Origin: Saccoglossus kowalevskii
Lineage: Eukaryota > Hemichordata > Enteropneusta > Harrimaniidae
Assembly: GCF_000003605.2 (NCBI RefSeq)
Contig: NW_003107589.1
Span: 239,529-280,925 of the forward strand
Reading direction: 5' to 3'
DNA: 41,397 nt
Part shown: positions 1 through 9,600 of the stretch, one piece after another
Numbering within the stretch: the first letter of the stretch is position 1
How the letters are laid out: every line of letters begins with the position of its first letter
Position numbers and translations under genes: made by a program
The notes under the pieces: generated by a model
Told to the model about the DNA's origin: nothing
The model's database searches: none
The model's input: only the letters and a program-made list of their open reading frames with translations

Positions 1-2640
1 TTTATATACGTATAGCGGATGATTTTTTTTGTGAAAATTAGTATTTATTGATTTTCAGCCCCCAAGTGACTGTGGTTTGTCTATAGATCCCTGTCACTGA
101 CGTCATGTGGTACCGGTCGTGTGAGAGATGTTGACGCGTTTGCGTCATTTAGAATCCTCCGTATAAATCCGCACCAGTAAAAAGGCCCGTATCGAAACCC
201 GGGTGAAATCGAATAGGTTTTCTTTTGGGCCAGACGAGCGAAAAATAACATAACTAAAGACTTTTTTTTCATATAAGGTATATGATAAAACCTTTATGGA
301 CTGGATACGGCTAGTCCATAAAGAATAATGGAGCACTAGTTCTTACTGTAGACACATATATTCATAATATAACTTATTAGAGAAGTCGCCGGGTGTCTCC
401 ATTTGTCTCTTTGAATGTATGTTCACAAGTCTTTACCATCATTTCAATTCTGATCGCATCCCTCTTTGTTACATTGTCGTGAGTGTAAGTACGGGGCACG
501 GATAAGTAGGCGCAATATGTAACCTCACGAGGATTTCGGTTATAATAGTTCTCCCAATGGTTATATTATCGGTATAAAACGTTCGTAAACTCTCATATAG
601 TGTTGTATTACATCATCTGTAGGGCCACCCGTGCCGCGCAACTCAACTTATAAAACATTTTGTTCCTAATTATTTCGTTCCTTTTTAATCTTTATGTATG
701 TTTACCTGGTTGATATCGTAGTTATAGGTCGAAACTGACAATACACAATTTCTATAAACTACGCTCTCTAGTGACAGGACGCATCTGTGACGTCAAAATG
801 ACGTATCCTCGGGCGGAGCTACGTCACAAGATGTTCAAAGTTGCTAAGACATGCACCACTGTACCATGCATTTCTATGGGCTTTGCGCGAGCTGCTGTGG
901 GACGCTGGTCGAAGAGCCCGTGAAAATAGCTAAATTCTAGAAAACTGAACAACCAAATTTATATATGCTACGCACGCAGGGCTAATCTTGTTACACTGTT
1001 CAGGGGAGTCTCAACAACCATCCCAAAGTACCGTTTTCTCAGAGTTTTCGGCCTTTGTTTTCACCGCGATGGTTGCCAGACGGTGAAAATGGTGACAGCC
1101 CTATGTTCAGAAGAATTGAAAAATATTTGTTACGCCTCCTCTGCCAACATTTTTTATATAACAAAAAAACAATTATATTTAACGCAGTATTTACATCTCC
1201 TCGAAAATATACATTCAACAGATGTCGGTAAATCGTTCTGCCATCAGTGACAATTAGATTTGAGAAAAAAATTGAAAAAATCGAGGCAAGACCTTTAAAT
1301 GTTTAATGGACTATGTAGTTCTCTTAGGTCTTTGGTATAGGTTATCCCCAAATATTATTTAAAAGAATAGTGCGACTGGAAAATAAATAAATAAAATAAA
1401 TAAACAAACAAGGCCAATAAACATTCAAATAAAAAAATTAGAAGGAAAAAACAAGAGCAATAAAAAATGAAAAAGAAAAAAAATGAGAGGAAGAAAAATA
1501 AAAAAAAAACGAGGCCAATAAAAATTGAAACAAGAAACTGAACGAAAAAAAACAATACAGAAAAATGGTGCAATCTACTTGGGTTGGTCTAAATTCTATC
1601 ACGAAGATATTTTTGCGACAATATCTCCTAATTGAATTGTCACTATTTTGTATGAAGATTATATATACATTTCAATGTTTTGTTTTATACAAATTGTGAA
1701 ATATAGCGAACTGCACATTTGAAAATATAATCCAAAGATGGATATTTAAATATTTAAGACAATTGTAGCTAATTCTGTTAAAATGTCCATATGGAAATTG
1801 ACCCCCTAGAAAAATGAGTTTTGCTTGGAAAATAAGCATAAGCCTATGCGATCAATAATATAATTAGTTTTAGTTTATTGGGGTCACTGTAATGTTTTCT
1901 TTTCAAACAAACAGATAAAGAAACAAACTGATTGTGACGAGCGTGGAGTTGGCGAAGTATTCGATTCAAGTCAGATTATCGTCAGACTTATTTGATAAAG
2001 CATTTTTTTTTAAAATATCTTGTCCAAATGTGACCCAACTTGGTAGAACCATTCTTCGCTAATACCTGATGAGGTATGCACTCTACAATTTCGAGTTTCG
2101 ACTCAATTAACACGTTCATTTGCATATTTAATTATTACATCTAATATTTGTATATTTGTTGCTAATATATTTTGAACTGTAAATATCACCTAATTTAATA
2201 GAGATGTACTAAACGTTCAGCTATCAGAGATATAGTTTTGCTTTTTAATTTAAATAATTAATGAACTCATTAGCAAATTAAATTAGACATGCTGGCCAAT
2301 GCTGCCCTGCTGTACAAACATCAGCAGGAAGTTTTACCAAATGGAGTCATTTTCATAGGGCCTTCTGAACATCGGGCCGTAACCAGTGAAAATACCCGGA
2401 TATCTACCCCTGAGAATATGGATGAAGGCAATACGTTCAAATGGACTATATAATGTGTTTGGTTGTGTAATCGTTTAAAATATATTCAAATAGAAATTGT
2501 TATGGAAGACTACAGATCAAACCGATATCGACGCTTTGAACGTTATAAAAGCGCTTCGTCACTTGAGGGCGCGCTTTGTAGGAAAGCTGTTAAACTGTAG
2601 CGAACATTTCCGTACAACAAAACACAAATGAAACCACTGT
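1..2640. other. gene-free left flank
   Basis: I see no coding exon here. The stretch is AT-rich, with an A-rich tract at about 1380-1560 whose opposite strand reads as a meaningless F/L-rich peptide. CRE-like octamers occur at 98-105 and 788-795. Confidence 0.5.
788..827. promoter_or_regulatory. cluster of CRE-like sites
   Basis: A perfect palindromic CRE (TGACGTCA) lies at 788-795, followed by TGACGTA at 799-805 and TACGTCAC at 820-827, within a locally CpG-rich segment (about 780-920). CREB/CREM/ATF factors bind such sites. No transcript start is identified, so a regulatory role is inference. Confidence 0.35.
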
Positions 2641-2653
2641 GATGCTCAGAAGA

Positions 2654-2659
2654 TTTATT
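2654..2659 (-). terminator. candidate polyadenylation signal of the CFAP97D gene
   Basis: TTTATT on the plus strand reads AATAAA on the minus strand, about 185 bp past the stop at 2844. It is the most plausible poly(A) signal. Another TATTTATTATT stretch near 2721 is an alternative. Confidence 0.4.
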
Positions 2660-2843
2660 TCTTTGTCATTTTTAGAGAGTTTTAAGTCCCATTTGAAGAG
2701 CATTTGAGCAACTACTGAACTATTTATTATTCAGCAATTGCATCAATGCGTCGTAACACTGAGTGTGGAGTACCTGCTGAACGTTTTAGGCAGACTGCCA
2801 TTCTGAAAACGAAAAGAAGGAAAAAGGAGAAAGTTTTTAAATG

Positions 2844-3083
2844 CTATGTCAAGATCAAAATACTACAAATATATGAACAGCCTTGCCTCACGCCCTCGCC
2901 CCACGGGATACATACATAAGTTGGTACTTGTATTTTCAACGATGAGAGCGCACAACTGATATTACTCATCGTCGCGTTTCTGTAGTTTCTTCGGTCATCG
3001 ATTTTTTCATTCATCGGTTTCTCATGAATTCCGCCATACCAGTAAGGATATTTTGCAATATTCGCCATGTATTTCTTATTTAC
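2844..3083 (-). CDS. CFAP97D1/2: CFAP97D exon 5 (stop codon)
   Basis: Acceptor CCTTAG, then VNKKYMANIAKYP, matching the family's final RRYIRN-TRY-like helix, and an unrecognised tail to TAG at 2844. The first 15-20 codons are well supported; the distal part is less certain. Confidence 0.65.
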   Translation of the reverse strand, partial: VNKKYMANIAKYPYWYGGIHEKPMNEKIDDRRNYRNATMSNISCALSSLKIQVPTYVCIPWGEGVRQGCSYICSILILT

Positions 3084-5211
3084 CTAAGGGGAAGTTGGTG
3101 AAGATAAAGTAAATTACGAATCTAAACATTTGCAGCCGGGTTACTAGACCCCAGGGACTAGAGGGACCATCCCCCGGGACCATCCCTGATCAACCCGAGC
3201 ATTTGAAGAACCATTAGTTGCGCATGCGTACTAGTCACTAGTGACATGATACTTTATTCGATGGGGTGGCAACCATGTTCCGATCTCGAATCACTTTCTG
3301 GCATGAACGTATATTTTTGCATATATTACACAATAATTTGCATGACTTTTACATACAAATTTCCATAACTACTCGTATATTGTACCCGTAATTTGGTAGA
3401 ATATTTAAGTGATCTATACCATACGCCATCCAGCGCACACAAAAGAAAGACACAACCTGAAAGTACAAAACACCTACACTCCATTCGTCTTCCCACTTGA
3501 CATGGTTATAGTGCGCCTCTTTCATTAGAATACGTCTCAAAATGGCCTGGTTCTCGTGTGTAATGATTAGTAGCTCTCTTTGACGTTTTGTCTGATTCAA
3601 ACTACAAAAAGACAAACATTTTCAATCACGTCATTAGAAAATTAGATATGGCAATGGCGGTGCTGATAAAATTCGATGGTCATACTTGGATACCGAAACG
3701 TGGCACCTTGAACGTTCCCTGTAGCCGTATAATAGTATTTTATTGTCTGACTGTGTAAGTATAATATGATTCAGTACCTTTTTTGTTCATAAGCATTTCT
3801 GTTGTCCACCCGACCTCTGGTTCTCATGATATGGGACATCTTTTCTAAAAGAATGCGGTTGTCTCGCTCGATGGTTGCTAACCGTTCTTCTTCCATCTAC
3901 GACAAAAAAAATATACGCCAAACGTATGTAGACATGAATCAAAACACAGTCACGTGATCATGATGAAGATTGCCAAACATTTTCAACACACGTGACCCCG
4001 TTGAAAGGTATATTTTTCCCGCCAAAAAGTTGGTGCCGGACTGTGTACATTTGTATGTATATTTCTATAATTACATTGTAGGTTTGGACAAATTGGACCA
4101 CATCGATGTCATCTTCGCCAGCCAAGGACCATTTATTCGGCCGACGCCTCAACGTTCGTGGGCCCGCTATGAATGGCCGGCTTTAGTGAAACCGTGCGAT
4201 TCGGATGACGCATCGATCAGTGGCGGATCTAGGGGAGGGTTCGATTTTAAAGTTTGGACCCCCGATAAAAAAATCCTGTATCCGCCCATGTCGATGTATA
4301 CGTGATTATATTCGTCCAGTAAATAAACGAAAAAATAATTGCGTTTCCGAAGTCACCTAATAACACAGGGAGTACTAAAAAAATAAAATAAATAAAGTTT
4401 TTTTAACCCCTTCTGTGTAATATACTGTTCTTCGTGTCAATGGTCACCGCCGTTTATTTACGGTAGGTCCCGCTTATCCGTTACGTTCATCAATAATAAA
4501 GATTATTTAACAAACATTAAATTTACATATTCTTATCTATCATTGAGATAGTCTGGTTATAATAAATAATGTTTATCGCTTCTAGCAACTTTCACCAATT
4601 TTAGTATAGTCTCGATGCTCAGTGCACAGTGGTGTGTATATTACTTTGTATATATGTATAGTGCGCATATTGTAGTTTCAAATCGTATTCAAGACGACGG
4701 CCCCATACAACGGTAAATTAATGTCAATAATAATAAATAAAAGTGTTAATTACTCGCGTCTTACCTGTAGTTTCTTGAGTTTAAACTGTAAATGCATGTA
4801 TATATGGGGCGGTTTGTTGTCTATTACAGGCTTGGCTGAAATGAAAAAAAAAAGCGTCGTAATATATGTACTAATTTACGGCTTATCCCGATTGCAGTAA
4901 AAACAAACAAAAAACATTCCACGTGCCTCGACAGTTAAAACTAAAACAGTAAAACAGTGCTGGCTGACTCTTCAAAGCTTGCTTAGGATATGAGTTGTTC
5001 TTCATCATCGGCGTTTCATAAAATTAAATCCAGAATAAATGTCGTACTTCTGTATTATTCACAGAACATTAAAAGCCGTAATTTGCTCCCACTTACCGTT
5101 GCGTACCTTTCTCCTATGGGTATCGAATCGACTCTGGTCCCATCTTTTTTTCAACAGTTTGTTATTTGCCGGTGTTATTGGCTGGTAAGCACGATGGTGA
5201 CCACGATTCAT
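2844..5211 (-). CDS. CFAP97D1/2: CFAP97 domain-containing protein (CFAP97D1/CFAP97D2 type), five exons
   Basis: The minus-strand gene joins 5211-5097, 4835-4765, 3896-3778, 3601-3478 and 3083-2844. Phases match at all four junctions and give 222 residues. The start follows family architecture: a short N-terminus with HRAYQP and RWDQ, then AKPVIDNKPP, LKKLQ, EEERLATIERDNRILLEKM, TRGRVDNRN, SLNQTKRQRELL and ENQAILRRI, ending in WEDEW. This is the CFAP97/Hemingway-like domain, a mostly helical, charged region. From established knowledge, the mouse member CFAP97D1 is needed for sperm axoneme integrity and male fertility. The last exon carries a tail of about 60 residues beyond the homologous block, longer than I recall for vertebrates. 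It could be shortened by a further splice (GTACCA after codons SLKIQ). D1 and D2 cannot be separated by eye. The gene is divergent from CATSPER4. Confidence 0.88.
3163..3245. repeat. short direct repeat and palindrome in CFAP97D intron 4
   Basis: GGGACCATCCC occurs twice with 13-bp spacing (3163-3173 and 3176-3186). A perfect 12-bp palindrome, GTCACTAGTGAC, lies at 3234-3245 beside a GCGCATGCG core. The segment may be a decayed inverted-repeat element. Confidence 0.35.
3478..3601 (-). CDS. CFAP97D1/2: CFAP97D exon 4
   Basis: Acceptor TTGTAG, donor GTAGGT. It encodes SLNQTKRQRELL through WEDEWS and ends in phase 0. Confidence 0.88.
3778..3896 (-). CDS. CFAP97D1/2: CFAP97D exon 3
   Basis: Acceptor TCGTAG, donor GTACTG. 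It encodes the helical MEEERLATIERDNRILLEK core and TRGRVDNRN, ending with two bases of a Ser codon. Confidence 0.88.
4219..4291. repeat. small inverted-repeat element in CFAP97D intron 2
   Basis: GGCGGATCTAGG near the left end and a matching ATCCGCC near the right enclose about 60 bp of GC-then-AT sequence. This resembles the GGCGGATC-type ends of short non-autonomous DNA elements. Family not identified. Confidence 0.3.
4765..4835 (-). CDS. CFAP97D1/2: CFAP97D exon 2
   Basis: Acceptor TTTCAG, donor GTAAGA. The first two bases complete an Ala codon. It encodes the hallmark KPVIDNKPP motif and ends LKKLQ in phase 0. Confidence 0.88.
5097..5211 (-). CDS. CFAP97D1/2: CFAP97D exon 1 (start codon)
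   Basis: ATG at 5211-5209; 38 codons plus one base; donor GTAAGT follows 5097. It encodes the HRAYQP and RRKVRN segment before the conserved core. Confidence 0.85.
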
Positions 5212-5522
5212 TATTATTGATATAATTTGTGCTAGTTAAAACAGTTTTTTTGTCCCCCACTGCCGAAACGGTGTGTGCGCATATGACCTGTAGCCGTTAT
5301 GGAATCGAACTTTGGAATGCATTCCAGAATGGAGCGATTAGAAAGCTGTGGATCGACGCACTCACGTATTGCAGAAAACAGTTAAATGTTTTCTATTTTG
5401 CTAAATGTGACTATGCACAACGTAATTTATAAAGCTTGTTAGTGCAGACGCGTTTATTTGTAGATGTATTAAAACTTCGTTCATCAGAAATAATAGCTGA
5501 CGAGGTCACACGCAATATTGAC

Positions 5523-5544
5523 GCACGCGTTACCATACGCGTGC
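5523..5544. promoter_or_regulatory. 22-bp inverted repeat in CpG-dense block
   Basis: Perfect 8-bp arms GCACGCGT and ACGCGTGC flank the 6-bp spacer TACCAT, inside the most CpG-rich part of the divergent region. It could bind a dimeric factor. Function is unproven. Confidence 0.4.
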
Positions 5545-6120
5545 TACGCAGTACCCGAGCGCGCCCGTCGAGTCATGACGACACCTAGGGTCGTTCCATG
5601 TGGCGCGTGCTATGCCAGCGAGCTAACTAGCGATTTATTTACTCTAGTTTTGTAGGGATGGTTCACACTTGATTCAACATAACTTACAGATATATAGGTT
5701 TGGGTAAGTATGATTCTATTACCAAGAGTTTATAGTTATGCTAGCAGTTCCTGTGAAGTCAATGTTGAATGTCGTGTCATTTTGATATATGCCACTTTTT
5801 CATACGTCATAGGTGTAAACTGGAAAACCATATTTACAATGTCGATCAGCTTTCGATAAAGCGAGTAGTTGTATTATAAGAAAATTCGCATATACGCACG
5901 GCTCTTCTGGCTACTACTCGAAGTTTCCGCTGGTGCAGTTTTACGGGAAATAAAAGTTTTTTTTTTTTTTTACAATTTACAGTGAAAATTGAATTTTGCA
6001 GTGGATTGTGTCATCTAGTCGTTTTACAGTTTCGAAAATGTAATTTCCCTGGATTATTCTTTACGACTTTTTTTATTTAGATGTAAATTCTTGTACGTAC
6101 CGAGAAAAATGTCACATTTT

Positions 6121-6244
6121 ACAGTGTACGAACAAAATACTTGATTGATTACGTTGTACGTCTAGCCTGTGATTACAGAATTACGGAATTTATTTTTTCA
6201 ATTTACGTTGTACGAACAAAAAAATATTGCAATTACGTTGAACG
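6121..6244 (+). repeat. spaced ACGTTGTACG repeat upstream of CATSPER4
   Basis: Related 10-mers start at 6121 (ACAGTGTACG), 6151 (ACGTTGTACG), 6205 (ACGTTGTACG) and 6235 (ACGTTGAACG). Intervals are 30, 54 and 30 bp. After the first and third copies the sequence continues AACAAAA. A weaker copy (TTCTTGTACG) is at 6088. Confidence 0.5.
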
Positions 6245-6382
6245 AAAATAACCATTGCCCCCCTGAAAATAATGCCCACAAAAAAAACAAAAAAAAACAA
6301 CAATCATCCAGACAAGATTACATGAATGTGTGTAACCAGAGGTACATTACTTATTGTAACATCCAGTTTTCAGTCAATCCAG

Positions 6383-6631
6383 ATGGCTGCTACCACAAGA
6401 ATAGAATTGCCACTTGACAGTGTGCCAGCAATAGAATGTGAAGAAGAGGAACAGGACGAGCTTCGACCACTTCCTACTATGATGGGAGATAAACCCGGAC
6501 AAACCGATAAGCTTCAAGGAGCACGTCGAAGATCGACAATTTTTTCCACATTGTTGAGCGGAGATGGGGGAGCCGGTGAAACTGTTGCACTGGGGATTCG
6601 AAGACCCTCTCTCGTGGACAGAGTTCGCAAG
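6383..6631 (+). CDS. CATSPER4: CATSPER4 exon 1 (start codon)
   Basis: 83 codons; donor GTACGT. A charged, acidic-then-basic cytoplasmic N-terminus with no recognised domain. Confidence 0.8.
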
Positions 6632-9600
6632 GTACGTCACATTAGACATAGATGTAGTGACATGCATTTGCGATATATGAACTGTTTCGTCACACTCACT
6701 AACAATTGCTGAATTGCGTGGAAACGATAATTTCGTTCACTCTCGATAAATCACGCGTTTGGGTAGCTGCAGTTCTGTAGCTCACTTGGTTTCGTTGTCG
6801 GTTATTTCGTTCGTCGTGGTGTTAACGCGAAACCATGGACTGCAGCTACCGTTTGGGGCGTCTTCGCTCATACGGATCAGAATACGTATGCGCAATATTG
6901 GTATTTACGTAAACATTTAATCTTGAATTTGACCTATTTTGTATTCCACTATAAAATGAAAGCAACAGTGAATGCATGGTCCATACATTTCAAGGGAATG
7001 AGCTCCCACATTTTGACGTTTCCTTGGCATATTGCCCGAGTTTACATCGCCGCCGCGACGAGTTCGACCAATGACGTCTATGCAAATTGTTTTGTTTGTA
7101 ATTTTGAAATTTTTGTTGTTTTTTGTTTATTTGTGTTTTTTTTTTCTGATCTGTATCCTTACCATACAGCACCCACCGATGGTGCAGTTGTGTACGTAAT
7201 AAAGTTACTATTATTCATTTGTGTATGTTCACAGCTCAGTAACACGTGGGTGATGAGAACCCTTGAAGACAAGAAAAAAAATCTTTCATCCGAGTAAGTG
7301 TATTAGTTCGTTGAAATACCCCTCACGATACCCTGAACGTCTTGTCAGAATATAAAGATCCTCTACCAACATACTCAGTTGAAAATTACATCATATTTCT
7401 GATATTTACGTTGTTGTTAATTTTTAGATGGGAGATTCACCGACAGTTTACATTTGACGCTTCTGAGGTAAGAAGATTCAATTTTAAGTTTATATTGAGA
7501 GTAACTCCGGAAACAAGGAACTATTTATTTCGTTTTTTGCAGTCAATTTGTTTTTCCGCAATGTCCATAAAGCTTGATTGCGCCATGATAGTCGTTCCTA
7601 TGCAGTGTTGAGTGGACCAGTAACCGTCAAAGCCAGGGCACGCACACGTCACATTACTACGCACAATGTGTTCCTATGATTCTTATTTTATTTTATCGTA
7701 TACAGTTGTCACCATATCGCCATGAATGTACTTGTTTTGTTTGTAGTTAAAACAGGGGGCGTCAATGACGGATGTTTTCAAAGATGAAGTTCACGAAGAG
7801 GATTTCAACGATATTGTGGACCAAGATGATGAAAGGGTAGAAGCGTTCGTCTCTCAGGTGAACTGACTGACTTTAAAATTGATAGAAAACAGCGTGACAA
7901 GTTGGTAAAAACGTTCGAAACGTTGGCGGAGTAACCTAATTAATAACGGCCCCCGGAACGGCCCCTCACTGACGGCTCAAGTGTTTTCACATTCAGTAAA
8001 CTGAAGAACGGGGTCTTTGCGCCGCGCATGTGCGACATTTGTGTTGATAACACTCATTGATCAAAGTCGCTATCTTTGTTGTCGCCATCATGAGTCCCAT
8101 ACCTCGCGCATGCGTGACGCGACGACAACGCCCTTTAAGTTGGCACGTTACCATTTTCGAGTTGGCTCAATCCTTCCCTGATTCAATATGTTATCCATAT
8201 TACCCACATGGAAAATGATAACACAAAAGGCACTGAGAGGGATGTAGATACAAAACCATGCAAAAAAATGCGAATGGTAAATTTTACTATAAATGGAATT
8301 TGGCGATTTAGGTCATTTTTTACATTTAATTTGTTTAGGTTTATGTTTTGAGTTCAATTGCAGTAAATGTTTACTTACGGTTCCCCCTTCATCTGAGAGA
8401 ATTCCTAGTTATGTTTCCTATGCTGACATGATGACATTTTATTTCATCAGGAACTAGTTGGCAGGATGGTAGAAAGTGAAATGTTTCGATTCTTTATTCT
8501 AGTAATGATAGTGTTCAACGCTATTCTCATTGGTTTGCAGACAGACGAAACACTTGTGAGTATTTGTTTGAAGTTGAGCAATACTTCTGGATTCTGTGCC
8601 GATAACAATGGGTCTGGAAAAATGTTTTTGTTACCCGCCTATCGAGGTGTGGGATCTGTTTAGTCTGAGCAGCAATCTGTGTTCAGATTGAGCTTCTGTT
8701 GACATATGTTCACCAGCAAGGAGCATATTGAACTAAATAGTGCGCACTCTCCAGTCTATAACCTTCGTTATTCATACATACATACATACATATCCACAAT
8801 CTCCTTCTCATAGATCTTTGCTCTTTACGCAATAGTACCCATGTCACAGACAGCCTTCAATTTTGTGGTTAATCATCCTACTAAACACTACTCATTTTTT
8901 TGCAGTTGTTTTACCTGAAAAAGTACTACAAAAAATGTTGTGACAACCGAACTATTTATTAATGCATGAATCCACATCCGTCTCAAAGTTTTGCCACCAT
9001 AACGGGAGGACAATAATAACCGAGTTCAACTAATTTTTCTCGGTGACGCTGTTTTGATTTCAGTCGGAGGAGAATGCTGCTTTATTCTCCATCCTCGACA
9101 ACTCTGTTCTGGCAATATTTGTCTGTGAACTCTTACTAAAGTGGTACTATAATTTCTTCATATTTTGGCGAGTCAGCTGGAATATTCTGGACTTTGTCAT
9201 CATTGCGGCTCTTATACTTGGACCAAGTAAGTATTCTGCCGTTTTAGATCGCAAAATGGGACTCAATAAATCACACAACAATGTTTTTGGTTTATTATGT
9301 ACAATCACGTAGATATTTTCTCATGGTACAATTACATATCATTCGTATTTTTGTTACAGTTATATTTTTCAAAAATTGCTATATTAAAACAATTTCAAAG
9401 AACACAATGTTAAAGAAAAATTGCATTTTTGACACAGTTTAAAATTCACAATAAAGAAAGCCTATGTCCTCAGCTATGTGGCAAAATATCTATGCCGTGA
9501 GAACCTAAAAGGAGACGATATTGGGGTGGGACAAGTAATAAGACTTCGCTGTTTATTTACTCCATTACAGCATCGAAAGATGGTATTCCATTTTTGCATT

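Larger units (their letters stand above)
5212..6382. promoter_or_regulatory. divergent intergenic region between CFAP97D and CATSPER4
   Basis: The start codons of the two genes are 1.17 kb apart, pointing away from each other. The half near CFAP97D holds a CpG-dense block (about 5500-5625). The half near CATSPER4 is AT-rich, with a T-run at about 5957-5970 and a series of ACGTTGTACG repeats. No TATA box or complete RFX X-box was found. A shared bidirectional promoter is inferred from geometry and gene function. Confidence 0.5.

Noticed and set aside
1355-1573. A Phe/Leu-rich 72-residue minus-strand frame
   Set aside because: Translation of an A-rich low-complexity tract, not a membrane protein.
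5229-5432. A 67-residue plus-strand frame next to CFAP97D exon 1
   Set aside because: No family recognised; it lies in the upstream region of CFAP97D with no supporting signals.
5523-5544. RFX X-box in the divergent promoter
   Set aside because: Only a half site (GTTACC) is present; no matching second half follows at an allowed spacing.
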